This document shows, in pieces, positions 26,033-33,472 of a DNA stretch of 64,000 nucleotides. Source of the DNA: JASLDZ01 sp038226305 (GTDB lineage Bacteria; Pseudomonadota; Alphaproteobacteria; Caulobacterales; Caulobacteraceae); assembly GCA_038226305.1 (NCBI GenBank), contig JBBRQN010000005.1:62001-126000 (forward strand), read 5' to 3'. The stretch's first letter is position 1; every line of letters starts with the position of its first letter. Both the position numbers and the translations under genes were made by a program. The notes under the pieces are model-generated. The model saw only the letters and a list, made by a program, of their open reading frames with translations. It had not been told where the DNA came from and did no database searches.

Positions 26033-27121
26033 TCAGGCCGCGGGAGTCGTCGCAGCCGCCGCAGGCGCATCCGTCTTCGCCGCGACATCAGGCTTCGACT
26101 GCGCGGCGGGTTGAGCGGGCTTGGTCACGCTCTCCACGGCGGCCGCGGCGTGTTCCACAACCGCCGCCGAAGCGGAGAGGATGCGATCGGCCGAAGGAGC
26201 GAAGCTGGCGGTGACGAGGCGAGTCGGAGGCTGCGCCGCCACCTGAAGGGGCGAAGAGGGCTGCGGCTCGGCGTGGAACATCCGGGGCGCGCCGTTCGAT
26301 CCGCCGAAGCGATAGAATACGTGGCTGCCGATCTGGGCCACGCGCGTCATGCCCGAGTTCCACACTTGTCCGAGCGAGGCGACGTGGAAGTGGGTAGCGT
26401 TGCCGATCGAAGCGGCGACGTGACCGTCGAGAGCGGCGGAGGCCACCTTCTGGGCGCGACGCCAGGCGGCGCTTTCCATGTGCTTCGAGATCGAACCGTC
26501 GCAGGCGAACGAGAACTGGCAACCCGAGCCCGCGTGCTGGAACACCACGCCGCAGACGCTTTTCGGGAAGGCCGGATGGCGAACGCGGTTGAGCACAACC
26601 TGCGCCACGGCCTCCTGGCCGGAAGCGATCTCGCCGCGGGATTCGTAATAGACCGCTTGGGTGAGGCACTCGAGGTCTCGCGACTCGTCGAGCGCGCCGC
26701 GCATGTGGAAAGGCTGTGCCACCACCGAGGCTACGCGGAACACCGGCGCAGGTTCTGGGGTTACAACGCCGGAGGCCGACTTGCGGGGCGCGTAGGCTGC
26801 GGCCGGGGCGTCGCCCATGCGCAGCGCCAGGCGGGCCAGCCGCTGGTCGTCCAGATCCTGGGCGGCCGTGGTCGCCCCGTCGAAACGTTGCGCGATCGCC
26901 AGCACGCCGGCATCGCCGGCGGCAGACTTCAGGGCGGTCTCCGAAAGGCTGCCTTGGGAATCGGCGGCCAGACGTTCGATCCGTGAGTGGTTCACGGCGG
27001 CCCGGGCGAGGCCACCGGCGAGGTAGGCACCGCCGATCGCGAGGCCCACTAGGGAACCCAGCGCCGCGGCACCGACCAGCGCTCGCGGATCGCCCGCGCG
27101 CGCCGAAAGGGGGAGTGTCAA
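26033..27121 (-). CDS. Membrane-anchored cell wall hydrolase (SleB/hydrolase_2 family)
   Basis: A 362-residue protein with one N-terminal transmembrane segment (LVGAAALGSLVGLAIGGAYLAGG). The hydrolase_2 domain lies around residues 150-270: LECLTQAVYYESRGEIASGQEAVAQVVLNRVRHPAFPKSVCGVVFQ, CQFSFACDG and ATHFHVASLGQVWNSGMTRVAQIGSHVFYRF. The Glu in YYESRGE is the presumed lytic residue. An Ala/Pro/Lys-rich tail follows. In spore formers SleB acts on cortex; in alphaproteobacteria the role is peptidoglycan remodelling. It is divergent from the MFS gene across 350 bases. Confidence 0.87.
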   Translation of the reverse strand: MTLPLSARAGDPRALVGAAALGSLVGLAIGGAYLAGGLARAAVNHSRIERLAADSQGSLSETALKSAAGDAGVLAIAQRFDGATTAAQDLDDQRLARLALRMGDAPAAAYAPRKSASGVVTPEPAPVFRVASVVAQPFHMRGALDESRDLECLTQAVYYESRGEIASGQEAVAQVVLNRVRHPAFPKSVCGVVFQHAGSGCQFSFACDGSISKHMESAAWRRAQKVASAALDGHVAASIGNATHFHVASLGQVWNSGMTRVAQIGSHVFYRFGGSNGAPRMFHAEPQPSSPLQVAAQPPTRLVTASFAPSADRILSASAAVVEHAAAAVESVTKPAQPAAQSKPDVAAKTDAPAAAATTPAA

Positions 27122-27471
27122 AGCTTATTCCTGTGCGACGAGGGCCAATGCGCCCCCTGGTAGGAACCGACGGCGCAGGCTCATGCTCTGCGGATCGATT
27201 GGGGCCGCCGGCTTCGACGGTGGCGGCCTGTGAGAGCGTGTTAACAGGCGAAATGCGTCAGGAATGTGGCGAACCGGGCTGTTCACGCTGCACCGCAGCA
27301 TCAACCCGTTGATTCGCAAGCACACTTGGAGTGTGCATAAGCGATTGTCCGTCGTGCGGTGCAGCATCGCGCGGGCGGCCTGCGCCTTCACCGTGGCGGA
27401 AAGCGTTCTGGTTTGGTGAATTGCTCTAGCGCGGGTGAGATACGATTCGAGCTGGGGCGTGGGGGCTTTCC
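27122..27471. other. 350-bp intergenic region with concentric inverted repeats
   Basis: No coding sequence is supported. GCTGCACCGCA (27287-27297) and its exact reverse complement (27355-27365) enclose a 57-base segment. At nearly the same centre lies a second hairpin, GCACACT-TGG-AGTGTGC (27320-27336). Promoters for the divergent SleB-type and MFS genes are expected here, but no boxes could be assigned. A GTTAAC lies at 27240-27245. Confidence 0.55.
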
Positions 27472-29184
27472 TTGATCATCGTCGACGACCTGAAGGCGCT
27501 GTCGAAACCGCAGCGCTCGGCCTTCATCGCCAGCCTGCTGGGCTGGACGCTGGATGCCTTCGATTTCTTCATCCTGACCTTCATCGTGAAGGACATCGCG
27601 ACTGAGTTCTCCACCCCCGGCCACAAGGTGGAGGTGAGCGCCGTCAGCCTCGGCATCGCCCTCACCCTGATGATGCGGCCCCTGGGGGCGCTCGTGTTCG
27701 GCTGGCTGGCGGACCGGTTCGGGCGCCGACCCATCCTGATGCTCGACGTGCTGCTGTTCGCGGGCTTCGAGCTCCTCTCAGGCTTTGCGTGGAACCTGCC
27801 GTCGCTCCTGGTGCTGCGGATGCTGTTCGGCTTCGCCATGGGGGGCGAGTGGGGCATCGGCGCCTCGCTCACGCTAGAGTCCATCCCGCCGAAGAGCCGG
27901 GGCGTGGTCTCCGGCATCCTGCAGGAGGGCTACGCTTTCGGGTTCCTCCTGGCCTCGCTCCTGAACCTCTTCGTGCACCAGATCGGCTGGCGAGGGATGT
28001 TCTTCGTGGGCGTGGCCCCAGCACTCCTCGTCCTCTACATCCGCCGCAACGTGCCTGAGAGCCCGGCCTTCGAGGCGGTGCGCGAGCGGCGCAGGCTGGC
28101 CCGGCTCAACCGCCCCGCCCCGCCGGAGCTTCCGGCCGCGTCGCGAGCGGCGGCGATCATCCTCCACACGCTCCTCGCCCTGATGGCGCTGTTCGCCGCG
28201 CCCTTGGTGCTGGCGATGCGTGGCGATGTGTCCGAGCAGGCCATGGCGACGGCGCTGCTCGTGCCGGTGGGCGTGGCGGCGCTCCTCCTGTTCAATGCCT
28301 ACGGGGGCCGGGCCAAGGGAGCGGAGGCCATCGCCTCGCACTGCGGCTTCGTTTTGCGCAGCGTGTGGCTGGCGCTGGTGGCGAGCGTGCTCTTCGGGCT
28401 CATCCTGTTCTCGGTGTCCAAGCCGCTGAAGGGGTTGGGCATCGACCGGGCCGTGGTGGTGCAGGTCGCCGCGGTGCTTCTGGCCGGGTGGTTCATCGGC
28501 CGGGCGGTGTTCGGGCTGATGCGAGCGTTCGCCAGCCAAGGCTTCCGGGCCATCGACCCCACCGGCTTCTCCGGCGCGCTGGGCAGCCGCTGGCCGCTGT
28601 TGCTCTACGTCGTCATCCTCATGACGGCGTTCAATTTCTTCAGCCACGGGACGCAGGACCTGTATCCGACGTTCCTCAAGGTGCAGCACCACTTCGCGCC
28701 TGGACTGGTGTCCACCCTCACGATCATCGGCAATCTCGGCGCCATCGTGGGCGGCATCACCTTTGGGGCGCTGTCTCAGAAGATCGGGCGCAGGCGAGCC
28801 ATTGCGTTGGCGGCCGTGATTGCTCTGCCGGTGCTGCCCCTGTGGGCATTCTCCACCACGCCGCTCATGCTGGGGGCAGGGGCGTTCCTGATGCAGATCT
28901 CGGTGCAGGGGGCGTGGGGCATCGTGCCCGTGCATCTGAACGAGCTGTCGCCCGATGCGGCGCGGGGCACGTTCCCGGGGCTGGCCTACCAGCTCGGCAA
29001 CCTGATCGCCTCGGGCAACGCGGTGATCCAGGCCGGGATCGCGGAGAGCCGGGGCGACAACTACGGCTTGGCCCTGGCGCTCGTCGCGGGCTCCGTGGCG
29101 GTGATCCTGGCGCTCCTCGCCCTTTTCGGTCCGGAGAAGACCGGCGTATCGCTGGTGGGCGGCGAAGCGCCTGCGAGGGAGTGA
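27472..29184 (+). CDS. MFS transporter (SHS/NanT-like) with extra membrane insert
   Basis: A 570-residue major facilitator protein, much longer than the usual ~420. The N-half has LLGWTLDAFDFFILTF (TM1), ADRFGRRP between TM2 and TM3, and GFAMGGEWGIGASLTLESIPPKSRG, which resembles sialate and carboxylate symporters. Between TM6 (~175-190) and TM7 (~374-393) lie about 130 residues (~225-355) with four further hydrophobic stretches. The C-half repeats the motif as SQKIGRRRA. Substrate unknown; organic acids or sugars are likely for the family. TTG 27472 follows a GGGGG ribosome site. Confidence 0.85.
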   Translation: MIIVDDLKALSKPQRSAFIASLLGWTLDAFDFFILTFIVKDIATEFSTPGHKVEVSAVSLGIALTLMMRPLGALVFGWLADRFGRRPILMLDVLLFAGFELLSGFAWNLPSLLVLRMLFGFAMGGEWGIGASLTLESIPPKSRGVVSGILQEGYAFGFLLASLLNLFVHQIGWRGMFFVGVAPALLVLYIRRNVPESPAFEAVRERRRLARLNRPAPPELPAASRAAAIILHTLLALMALFAAPLVLAMRGDVSEQAMATALLVPVGVAALLLFNAYGGRAKGAEAIASHCGFVLRSVWLALVASVLFGLILFSVSKPLKGLGIDRAVVVQVAAVLLAGWFIGRAVFGLMRAFASQGFRAIDPTGFSGALGSRWPLLLYVVILMTAFNFFSHGTQDLYPTFLKVQHHFAPGLVSTLTIIGNLGAIVGGITFGALSQKIGRRRAIALAAVIALPVLPLWAFSTTPLMLGAGAFLMQISVQGAWGIVPVHLNELSPDAARGTFPGLAYQLGNLIASGNAVIQAGIAESRGDNYGLALALVAGSVAVILALLALFGPEKTGVSLVGGEAPARE

Positions 29185-29227
29185 ATCCATCTCCCGGCCT
29201 GCGCGTTGGACCGGTATGGAGGCCCGC

Positions 29228-29479
29228 ATGTCCCGATCGTCAGAGTTGAAGCGCGAACGGCCCCGTCCGTTCTTCGTCCACCCGGCGGATGCCCCGCCAC
29301 ACACCGGCCATCAGGTTCCGTCGGCCGAGACGGCCGAAGACGCCGCCCTGCAGTACGTCGCGCTGTGGAGCCCGCAGGCCCACGCAGGCGACGTGAAGCT
29401 CATCGTGGAGGACTGCGCCACCGGCCACCACGCCTGCTTCACCGTGCACGTGGACACGGGAGAGGCAGAAGGCTGCTAG
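29228..29479 (+). CDS. Small conserved hypothetical protein
   Basis: An 83-residue soluble protein: MSRSSELKRERPRPFFVHPADAP, then an acidic helix (AETAEDAALQYVALWSP) and a strand-rich end (DVKLIVEDCATGHHACFTVHVDTGEAEGC) with three cysteines. It resembles the small DUF5961-type proteins of alphaproteobacteria, though I am not certain of that assignment. ATG 29228 is chosen over 29216 because GGAGG lies 5 nt before it. It is convergent and overlaps the next gene by four bases. Confidence 0.6.
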   Translation: MSRSSELKRERPRPFFVHPADAPPHTGHQVPSAETAEDAALQYVALWSPQAHAGDVKLIVEDCATGHHACFTVHVDTGEAEGC

Positions 29480-29745
29480 GCCAGGAGGTCCGCGTATTCC
29501 TTGTGGCGGCGCATGAAGGCGCTCGCGTAGCCGCACAGCGGCACGACCTTCAGTTCGGCGGCTCGGGCGTGCTCCAGCACACCCTGCATCAGCCGCCCGG
29601 CCGCGCCCGTGCCGCGGAGCCCGGGGTCGGCCTCCACATGCGGCAGGATCAGCTTCTCGCCATCGAGGCGATAGTCGGCGAAGGCGAGGAGGCCTTCTTC
29701 CTTCAGCTCGAAGCGATGGGCGGCGGTGTTATCGGTGATGGTCAT
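29476..29745 (-). CDS. Small GNAT-type N-acetyltransferase (YjdJ-like)
   Basis: An 89-residue minimal acetyltransferase: RFELKEEGLLAFADYRLDGEKLILPHVEADPGLRGTGAAGRLMQGVLEHARAAELKVVPLCGYASAFMRRHKEY. The acetyl-CoA loop is GLRGTGAAGRL and LCGYASAFMRRHKEY is the standard end of the YjdJ/N-acetyltransferase type group. The acceptor is unknown. The ATG at 29745 gives a complete domain; no clear ribosome site precedes it. Confidence 0.87.
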   Translation of the reverse strand: MTITDNTAAHRFELKEEGLLAFADYRLDGEKLILPHVEADPGLRGTGAAGRLMQGVLEHARAAELKVVPLCGYASAFMRRHKEYADLLA

Positions 29746-29752
29746 GCCGAAA

Positions 29753-29779
29753 GGAACCGGAGCGCGCGGCTCCGGTTCC
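29753..29779 (-). terminator. Rho-independent terminator after the DUF4870-like gene
   Basis: GGAACCGGAGC (29753-29763) and its exact reverse complement (29769-29779) form an 11-bp stem with a 5-nt loop. On the minus strand the stem is followed by TTTCGG, a short T-run. It lies between the DUF4870-like gene and the GNAT gene. Confidence 0.8.
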
Positions 29780-29789
29780 AGATGCCCTT

Positions 29790-30230
29790 TCAGATCAGCC
29801 ACGAGCGGGGGCGGGGGTAGGGCTCGTCCTTGATGGCGTAGACGATGGCCATGACGGAGCGGGCGACGAACCACAGGCCCAGCACGCCCCAGATCAGCAC
29901 CGCCGCCTTCAGAAACACGAAGCCGATCAGCACCAGGGTCAGCGGCAGGCCCACGGCAAACAGCAGGCTGCCAATCACGACCCACGCCAACCCCACCCAG
30001 ATGGTGCGGATGGCGAAGATGTAGTGGCTCCACGCGGCTTCGGTCGCTCCGCCCTTCATGGCGTAGGCGGCGATCAGGCCGATGAAGGTGGTCAGCCCGC
30101 CGGTGACGAAGCCGCCCAGATACAGCGCCCACACGATCACCGGCCCGGTCAGGGCCTGGGAGCGATAGCGATAGTCTCCCGCGCGACGGCCATAGGGGGC
30201 GCCGGGCGAAAAAGCGTTCGGATCGGTCAC
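29790..30230 (-). CDS. DUF4870-like integral membrane protein
   Basis: A 146-residue protein with three hydrophobic segments (GPVIVWALYLGGFVTGGLTTFIGLIAAYAMKG, HYIFAIRTIWVGLAWVVIGSLLFAVGLPLTLVLIGFVFLKAAVLIWGVLGLWF, ARSVMAIVYAIKDEP). The order VWALYLxGFxTGG, then SHYxFAIRTIW and GLW(F)VARSV is characteristic of a family annotated as DUF4870 or TIGR-type tic20-like. Start is GTG 30230. Function is not known. Confidence 0.75.
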   Translation of the reverse strand: MTDPNAFSPGAPYGRRAGDYRYRSQALTGPVIVWALYLGGFVTGGLTTFIGLIAAYAMKGGATEAAWSHYIFAIRTIWVGLAWVVIGSLLFAVGLPLTLVLIGFVFLKAAVLIWGVLGLWFVARSVMAIVYAIKDEPYPRPRSWLI

Positions 30231-30339
30231 GGGTTTGCGTGTCCACGAACCGGGGGCGGCGACAGTCGCGGCCCCTCGGTCACCCGTGGAAAATACGGCC
30301 CTGCGAGGGCGGGTGCACGTTAAGGTGGCGTAACCCCGG

Positions 30340-30897
30340 TCACGCCTTCGTGCGCACGGCTTCCGGCGTCGGGCTGAGGAGGGCGAGGTCGTTCAGGCTG
30401 TCGTCGGCCCGCTCGCACCAGGCGGCCGGGTGCCAGGCGGCCAGGGCGCGGGCCCCCGCCTCGTCCAGCGTGATCGCGTTGGTGGGGGTTTCGTGCAGGG
30501 TGAGGGCCGCCAGGCGAAACTCCGGCGCGTCCACCCGCAGGAAGGCGGAGAGCTTGCGCCAGAAGGCCAGAGCCAGGGCCTCGGTCGTGGGATCCCCGGC
30601 AAACAGCATCAGGCGCGACAGTCGCTGCGGCTCATGGGTGCGGAACCAGTCCACCAGGGGATCGTCGGCGGCCAGCTGGAAGGCGTGGTCCACGTGATTG
30701 TCGATCCATCCGTGCCAGCGGCCCTTCAGCCGCTCGAACGGCGCGACACTGTTGGCGCCGCCCATGTCGGGCCGGGCGTCGGTGGTCAGTTCCGCGACCA
30801 CGATCTCGTTGTGGCCATGCGGCGTGGCGCATTTCGAGAGGGGATCCGCGATCAGGCGGTGAGCCATCGAGAAGCGGCGTTCGAACCGGATCCGCAT
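30340..30897 (-). CDS. 6-pyruvoyl-tetrahydropterin synthase/QueD family protein
   Basis: A 185-residue T-fold protein. Zinc-binding and catalytic residues can be traced: FSMAHRL (His), C-ATP-HGHN (catalytic Cys plus the His-Gly-His pair), HVDHAFQLA (Asp/His) and PTTEALALAFW (Glu). The family acts on 7,8-dihydroneopterin triphosphate, making pyruvoyl- or carboxy-tetrahydropterin (preQ0 pathway). It is longer than the ~120-residue QueD, with a C-terminal extension. No queC or queE is nearby; instead it follows folB and a pterin-type SDR. ATG 30897 has GGAGG before it. Confidence 0.85.
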   Translation of the reverse strand: MRIRFERRFSMAHRLIADPLSKCATPHGHNEIVVAELTTDARPDMGGANSVAPFERLKGRWHGWIDNHVDHAFQLAADDPLVDWFRTHEPQRLSRLMLFAGDPTTEALALAFWRKLSAFLRVDAPEFRLAALTLHETPTNAITLDEAGARALAAWHPAAWCERADDSLNDLALLSPTPEAVRTKA

Positions 30898-30926
30898 CGT
30901 GTCGCCTCCTTCTTAAGCGCCCAAGC

Positions 30927-31286
30927 TTATCGGGTGAGGGTGATCTCGCAGCCGGCGGTGCCGGCGCCGCCTCCGAGACTGGGGTTGAGAGCGCGGGGTT
31001 TTCTCACACGCACCCGCACGAAATCCACCCCCTGCATGTCCAGAACGCGCGATCCGACCTCGGACGCCGCCTGTTCGATCAGGAGGATGTGGCCCGCAGA
31101 CACCACTTCGAGCACCGTGCCGACGATGCGGTCGTAGTCTAGCGTCTCGGCCAGCGCCTGGGGCCGGGCGGTGGTCAGCCTTGCCTCCACGTCGAAGATC
31201 AAGGGCTGCGGCCCCTTCGTCTCGTGAGCGTAGACACCCACGTGCGCCTCCACCTCCACGCCTTCGACGAACACGGTGCAGGTCAT
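30927..31286 (-). CDS. folB: Dihydroneopterin aldolase
   Basis: A 119-residue T-fold enzyme cleaving 7,8-dihydroneopterin to 6-hydroxymethyl-dihydropterin in folate synthesis. Catalytic residues expected for FolB are visible: Glu in HVGVYAHETKG, Tyr in ETLDYDRIV and Lys in RVRVRKPRAL. The conserved IEQAA and GGAGTAG tail segment also fit. ATG 31286 overlaps the stop of the SDR gene (ATGA). Together with the SDR and QueD-like gene it makes a pterin operon. Confidence 0.9.
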   Translation of the reverse strand: MTCTVFVEGVEVEAHVGVYAHETKGPQPLIFDVEARLTTARPQALAETLDYDRIVGTVLEVVSAGHILLIEQAASEVGSRVLDMQGVDFVRVRVRKPRALNPSLGGGAGTAGCEITLTR

Positions 31287-32062
31287 GGCTTCTGCTCCCG
31301 CCCATCCTGGCCCTCGAACTCGAGATCGCGCAGGCGGGGGCTGAGGCTGGCGCCGGAGTCCACCGTCAGGATCTGCCCGGTGAGGCTTTTCGCGTCGAGG
31401 ATGAAGCGCAGGGCGGCGCACAGGTCCTCCACCGCGGTGCTGCGCTTGAGGGGCAGGGCGGCCGCGCCGGCGTCGAAGTCTGCGTCTTTCCAGCCCATGC
31501 TCGGCAGGGTGAGGCCGGGCGCGATGCCGTTGACCCGGATGCGCGGGGCCAGCGCCAGGGCCAGGGCCCCGGTCATGCCCGCGATCGCCACGCGGCTGGT
31601 GGTGTATGCGAAGAAGTCGGGGTTGGGGTGCGCCACCTTGTGATCGAGCATGTTCACGACCACGCCCTCGCGATCGTTCGGCAGGGCGGCCGCGAAGTCG
31701 CGGATCAGCATCAGCGGCGCGTAGACGTTCACGGCCATATGGCGCTGCAGGAAAGCCTCCGTCAGCCCGGCCAGGTCGTCGTACTCGAACAGGGACGCGT
31801 TGTTGATGAGAAAGTCGAGGCGCCCGAACCGCTCCAGCGCCCGGGGGATCACCGCGGCGCGATCGGCCTCGATAGCGAGATCGCCCTGCACTACGGCAGC
31901 CTGCACACCGGTCGTGCGCAGGTCGGCGGCGGTGGCCTCCGCTTCGTCGGCGCTGTCGCGGTAGTGGACGATCACGTCGTAGCCCGCGTGCGCACAGGCG
32001 TGCGCCAGGCTTGCGCCGATGCGTTTAGCGCCGCCCGTGACCAGGGCGACCGGACGGCTCAT
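31283..32062 (-). CDS. Pteridine reductase/FolM-like SDR with Lys-to-Arg change
   Basis: A 259-residue SDR. The motif TGGAKRIG is the TGxxxRxG form specific to pteridine reductases (PTR1/FolM) rather than the usual TGxxxGxG. Asp140 (NMLDHKV) and Tyr153 (AYTTSR) are spaced 13 residues apart, as the catalytic Asp and Tyr of PTR1. The third catalytic residue, Lys four after Tyr, is Arg157. Neighbouring folB and a QueD-like gene support reduction of a dihydropterin. Its start overlaps a small upstream ORF (TGATG) and its stop overlaps folB. Confidence 0.85.
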   Translation of the reverse strand: MSRPVALVTGGAKRIGASLAHACAHAGYDVIVHYRDSADEAEATAADLRTTGVQAAVVQGDLAIEADRAAVIPRALERFGRLDFLINNASLFEYDDLAGLTEAFLQRHMAVNVYAPLMLIRDFAAALPNDREGVVVNMLDHKVAHPNPDFFAYTTSRVAIAGMTGALALALAPRIRVNGIAPGLTLPSMGWKDADFDAGAAALPLKRSTAVEDLCAALRFILDAKSLTGQILTVDSGASLSPRLRDLEFEGQDGREQKP

Positions 32063-32142
32063 CAATCGGGGCGGCCGAACTCGATCCAGTTCGCTCCGAT
32101 GAGCACGACGACGAAGATGAGGATCGGCAGGATGGCGGCCAT
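32062..32142 (-). CDS. Putative 26-residue single-span membrane protein upstream of the pterin SDR
   Basis: A short frame, MAAILPILIFVVVLIGANWIEFGRPD, would give one transmembrane helix with an aromatic/acidic end. Its TGA overlaps the ATG of the SDR gene (TGATG), the same coupling used by the other genes in this operon. The frame stays open upstream to a TAG through TLSHRLEFFAV, so a CTG start a few codons earlier is possible. The ribosome site is weak (GGAG 12 bases before ATG). This could also be a leader ORF. Confidence 0.5.
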   Translation of the reverse strand: MAAILPILIFVVVLIGANWIEFGRPD

Positions 32143-32275
32143 GACGGCAAAGAACTCCAGGCGGTGGCTCAGGGTCTAGCGCGCGGCCCCCCTGTTGGGC
32201 AAGGTCGAGCCAGGCGTCCGCCAACCGCCATAGTTACTGTTGCGAATGCGGGCGGGCGGGTGCAGGGAAAGCCTC

Positions 32276-32860
32276 ATGACGGTCAAACGCTATTCGTCGG
32301 TCGCGATCGCCTTCCACTGGGCCATCGCGATCCTGATCCTGATGAACTGGGCGCTGGGCTGGCGCATGGGCTTTCTGAAGGGGCTCGACCAGTTCACCTT
32401 CTTCCAGCTGCACAAGTCGTTCGGGATCACGATCCTGCTGCTCAGCCTGGGCCGCCTGGCGTGGCGCCTGTTCCGGCCGCCGCCGCCTGACTCCGGGATG
32501 CTCCAGCCGTGGGAGAAGGCCGCGTCGCTCGCGGTGCACTGGGCGTTCTACGGGTTCATGATCCTGATGCCGCTGTCGGGCTGGGCGATCGTTTCGACCT
32601 CGAAGCTCAACTTCCCGACCCTGCTCTACAAGGTCATTCCCTGGCCGCATCTGCCGGTGATTTCGACGCTGGCCCCCGCCGCCAAGCAGTCGGTGAACGA
32701 TGCGGCCGCGACGGCTCACGAGTGGCTGGCGTGGGGTGCGCTCCTCCTGTTCCTGCTGCACGTGGGGGCGGTGGCGAAGCACCACCTGTTGGACCACGAC
32801 CCCGTCCTCAAGCGCATGCTGCCGGCCACCCGGCGGCGTCGCCCCTTCGCCAAGGCCTGA
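32276..32860 (+). CDS. Cytochrome b561-type diheme membrane protein
   Basis: A 194-residue four-helix protein of the bacterial cytochrome b561 (YodB/CybB) family: RYSSVAIAFHWAIAILILMNWALGW (heme His), FFQLHKSFGITILLLSLGRLAWRL, ASLAVHWAFYGFMILMPLSGW and AHEWLAWGALLLFLLHVGAVAKHHLLDHD, with the conserved LHVGAVAKHH. It probably transfers electrons between quinol and a periplasmic partner, superoxide in one E. coli member. It is followed 2 bases later by a yceI gene, a frequent pairing. ATG 32276 was chosen over the earlier start at 32240. Confidence 0.92.
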   Translation: MTVKRYSSVAIAFHWAIAILILMNWALGWRMGFLKGLDQFTFFQLHKSFGITILLLSLGRLAWRLFRPPPPDSGMLQPWEKAASLAVHWAFYGFMILMPLSGWAIVSTSKLNFPTLLYKVIPWPHLPVISTLAPAAKQSVNDAAATAHEWLAWGALLLFLLHVGAVAKHHLLDHDPVLKRMLPATRRRRPFAKA

Positions 32861-32862
32861 CC

Positions 32863-33423
32863 ATGCGCGCTCTCCTCGCCGCCGCTCTCCTCCTCGCCGC
32901 GACCCCCGCCTTGGCCGCAGCGCCGCCCGCGTGGGTGGTGGACAAGGGGGCCTCCAAGGTCGGGTTTTCAGGTGCCATGAGTGGGCAGGGCTTCTCCGGC
33001 CGCTTCACCCGCTTCGACGCGCAGATCGCCTTCGACCCGGCGAACCTGCCCGCCTCGCAAGTCACCGCCGTGATCGACACCGGTTCGGCCGTCAGCGGCG
33101 ACGCCTCGCGGGACGAGGCGCTCCCGACCCCCGACTGGTTTTCCGTGAAGGCCTTCCCGCGCGCGCTGTTCAAGTCGAAGCGGATCGCCGCCGCAGGGCC
33201 CGGCCGCTATGTGGCCGATGGCGATCTGACCATCCGCAACGTGACCCGCCCGGTCAGCCTGCCGTTCGCCCTGACCATAACCGGCGAAGTGGCGAAGATG
33301 ACCGGCTCGCTCAGCCTCGACCGTTCGGCGTTCGGCGTCGGCCAGGGCCAGTTCAAGGGCGGCGATACCGTGGCCCTGAAGGTCGGCGTCGACGTGGCAA
33401 TCACGGCGAAGCGCGCCAAGTAG
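32863..33423 (+). CDS. Periplasmic YceI family protein
   Basis: A 186-residue protein with a signal peptide (MRALLAAALLLAATPALAAA) followed by the lipocalin-like YceI domain: WVVDKGASKVGFSGAMSGQGFSGRFTRFDAQIAFDPANL, EALPTPDWFSVKAFPRALFKS, GDLTIRNVTRPVSLPF and LDRSAFGVGQG. Family members bind isoprenoid-type lipids such as polyprenyl chains in a barrel. It is co-transcribed with the b561 gene (2-base gap), which suggests a quinone-linked role, but that is inference. Confidence 0.93.
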   Translation: MRALLAAALLLAATPALAAAPPAWVVDKGASKVGFSGAMSGQGFSGRFTRFDAQIAFDPANLPASQVTAVIDTGSAVSGDASRDEALPTPDWFSVKAFPRALFKSKRIAAAGPGRYVADGDLTIRNVTRPVSLPFALTITGEVAKMTGSLSLDRSAFGVGQGQFKGGDTVALKVGVDVAITAKRAK

Positions 33424-33472
33424 CTCCAATTTGAGGGGTGAGGGGCGCCCCGAACGCCCCTATATGCACCCG

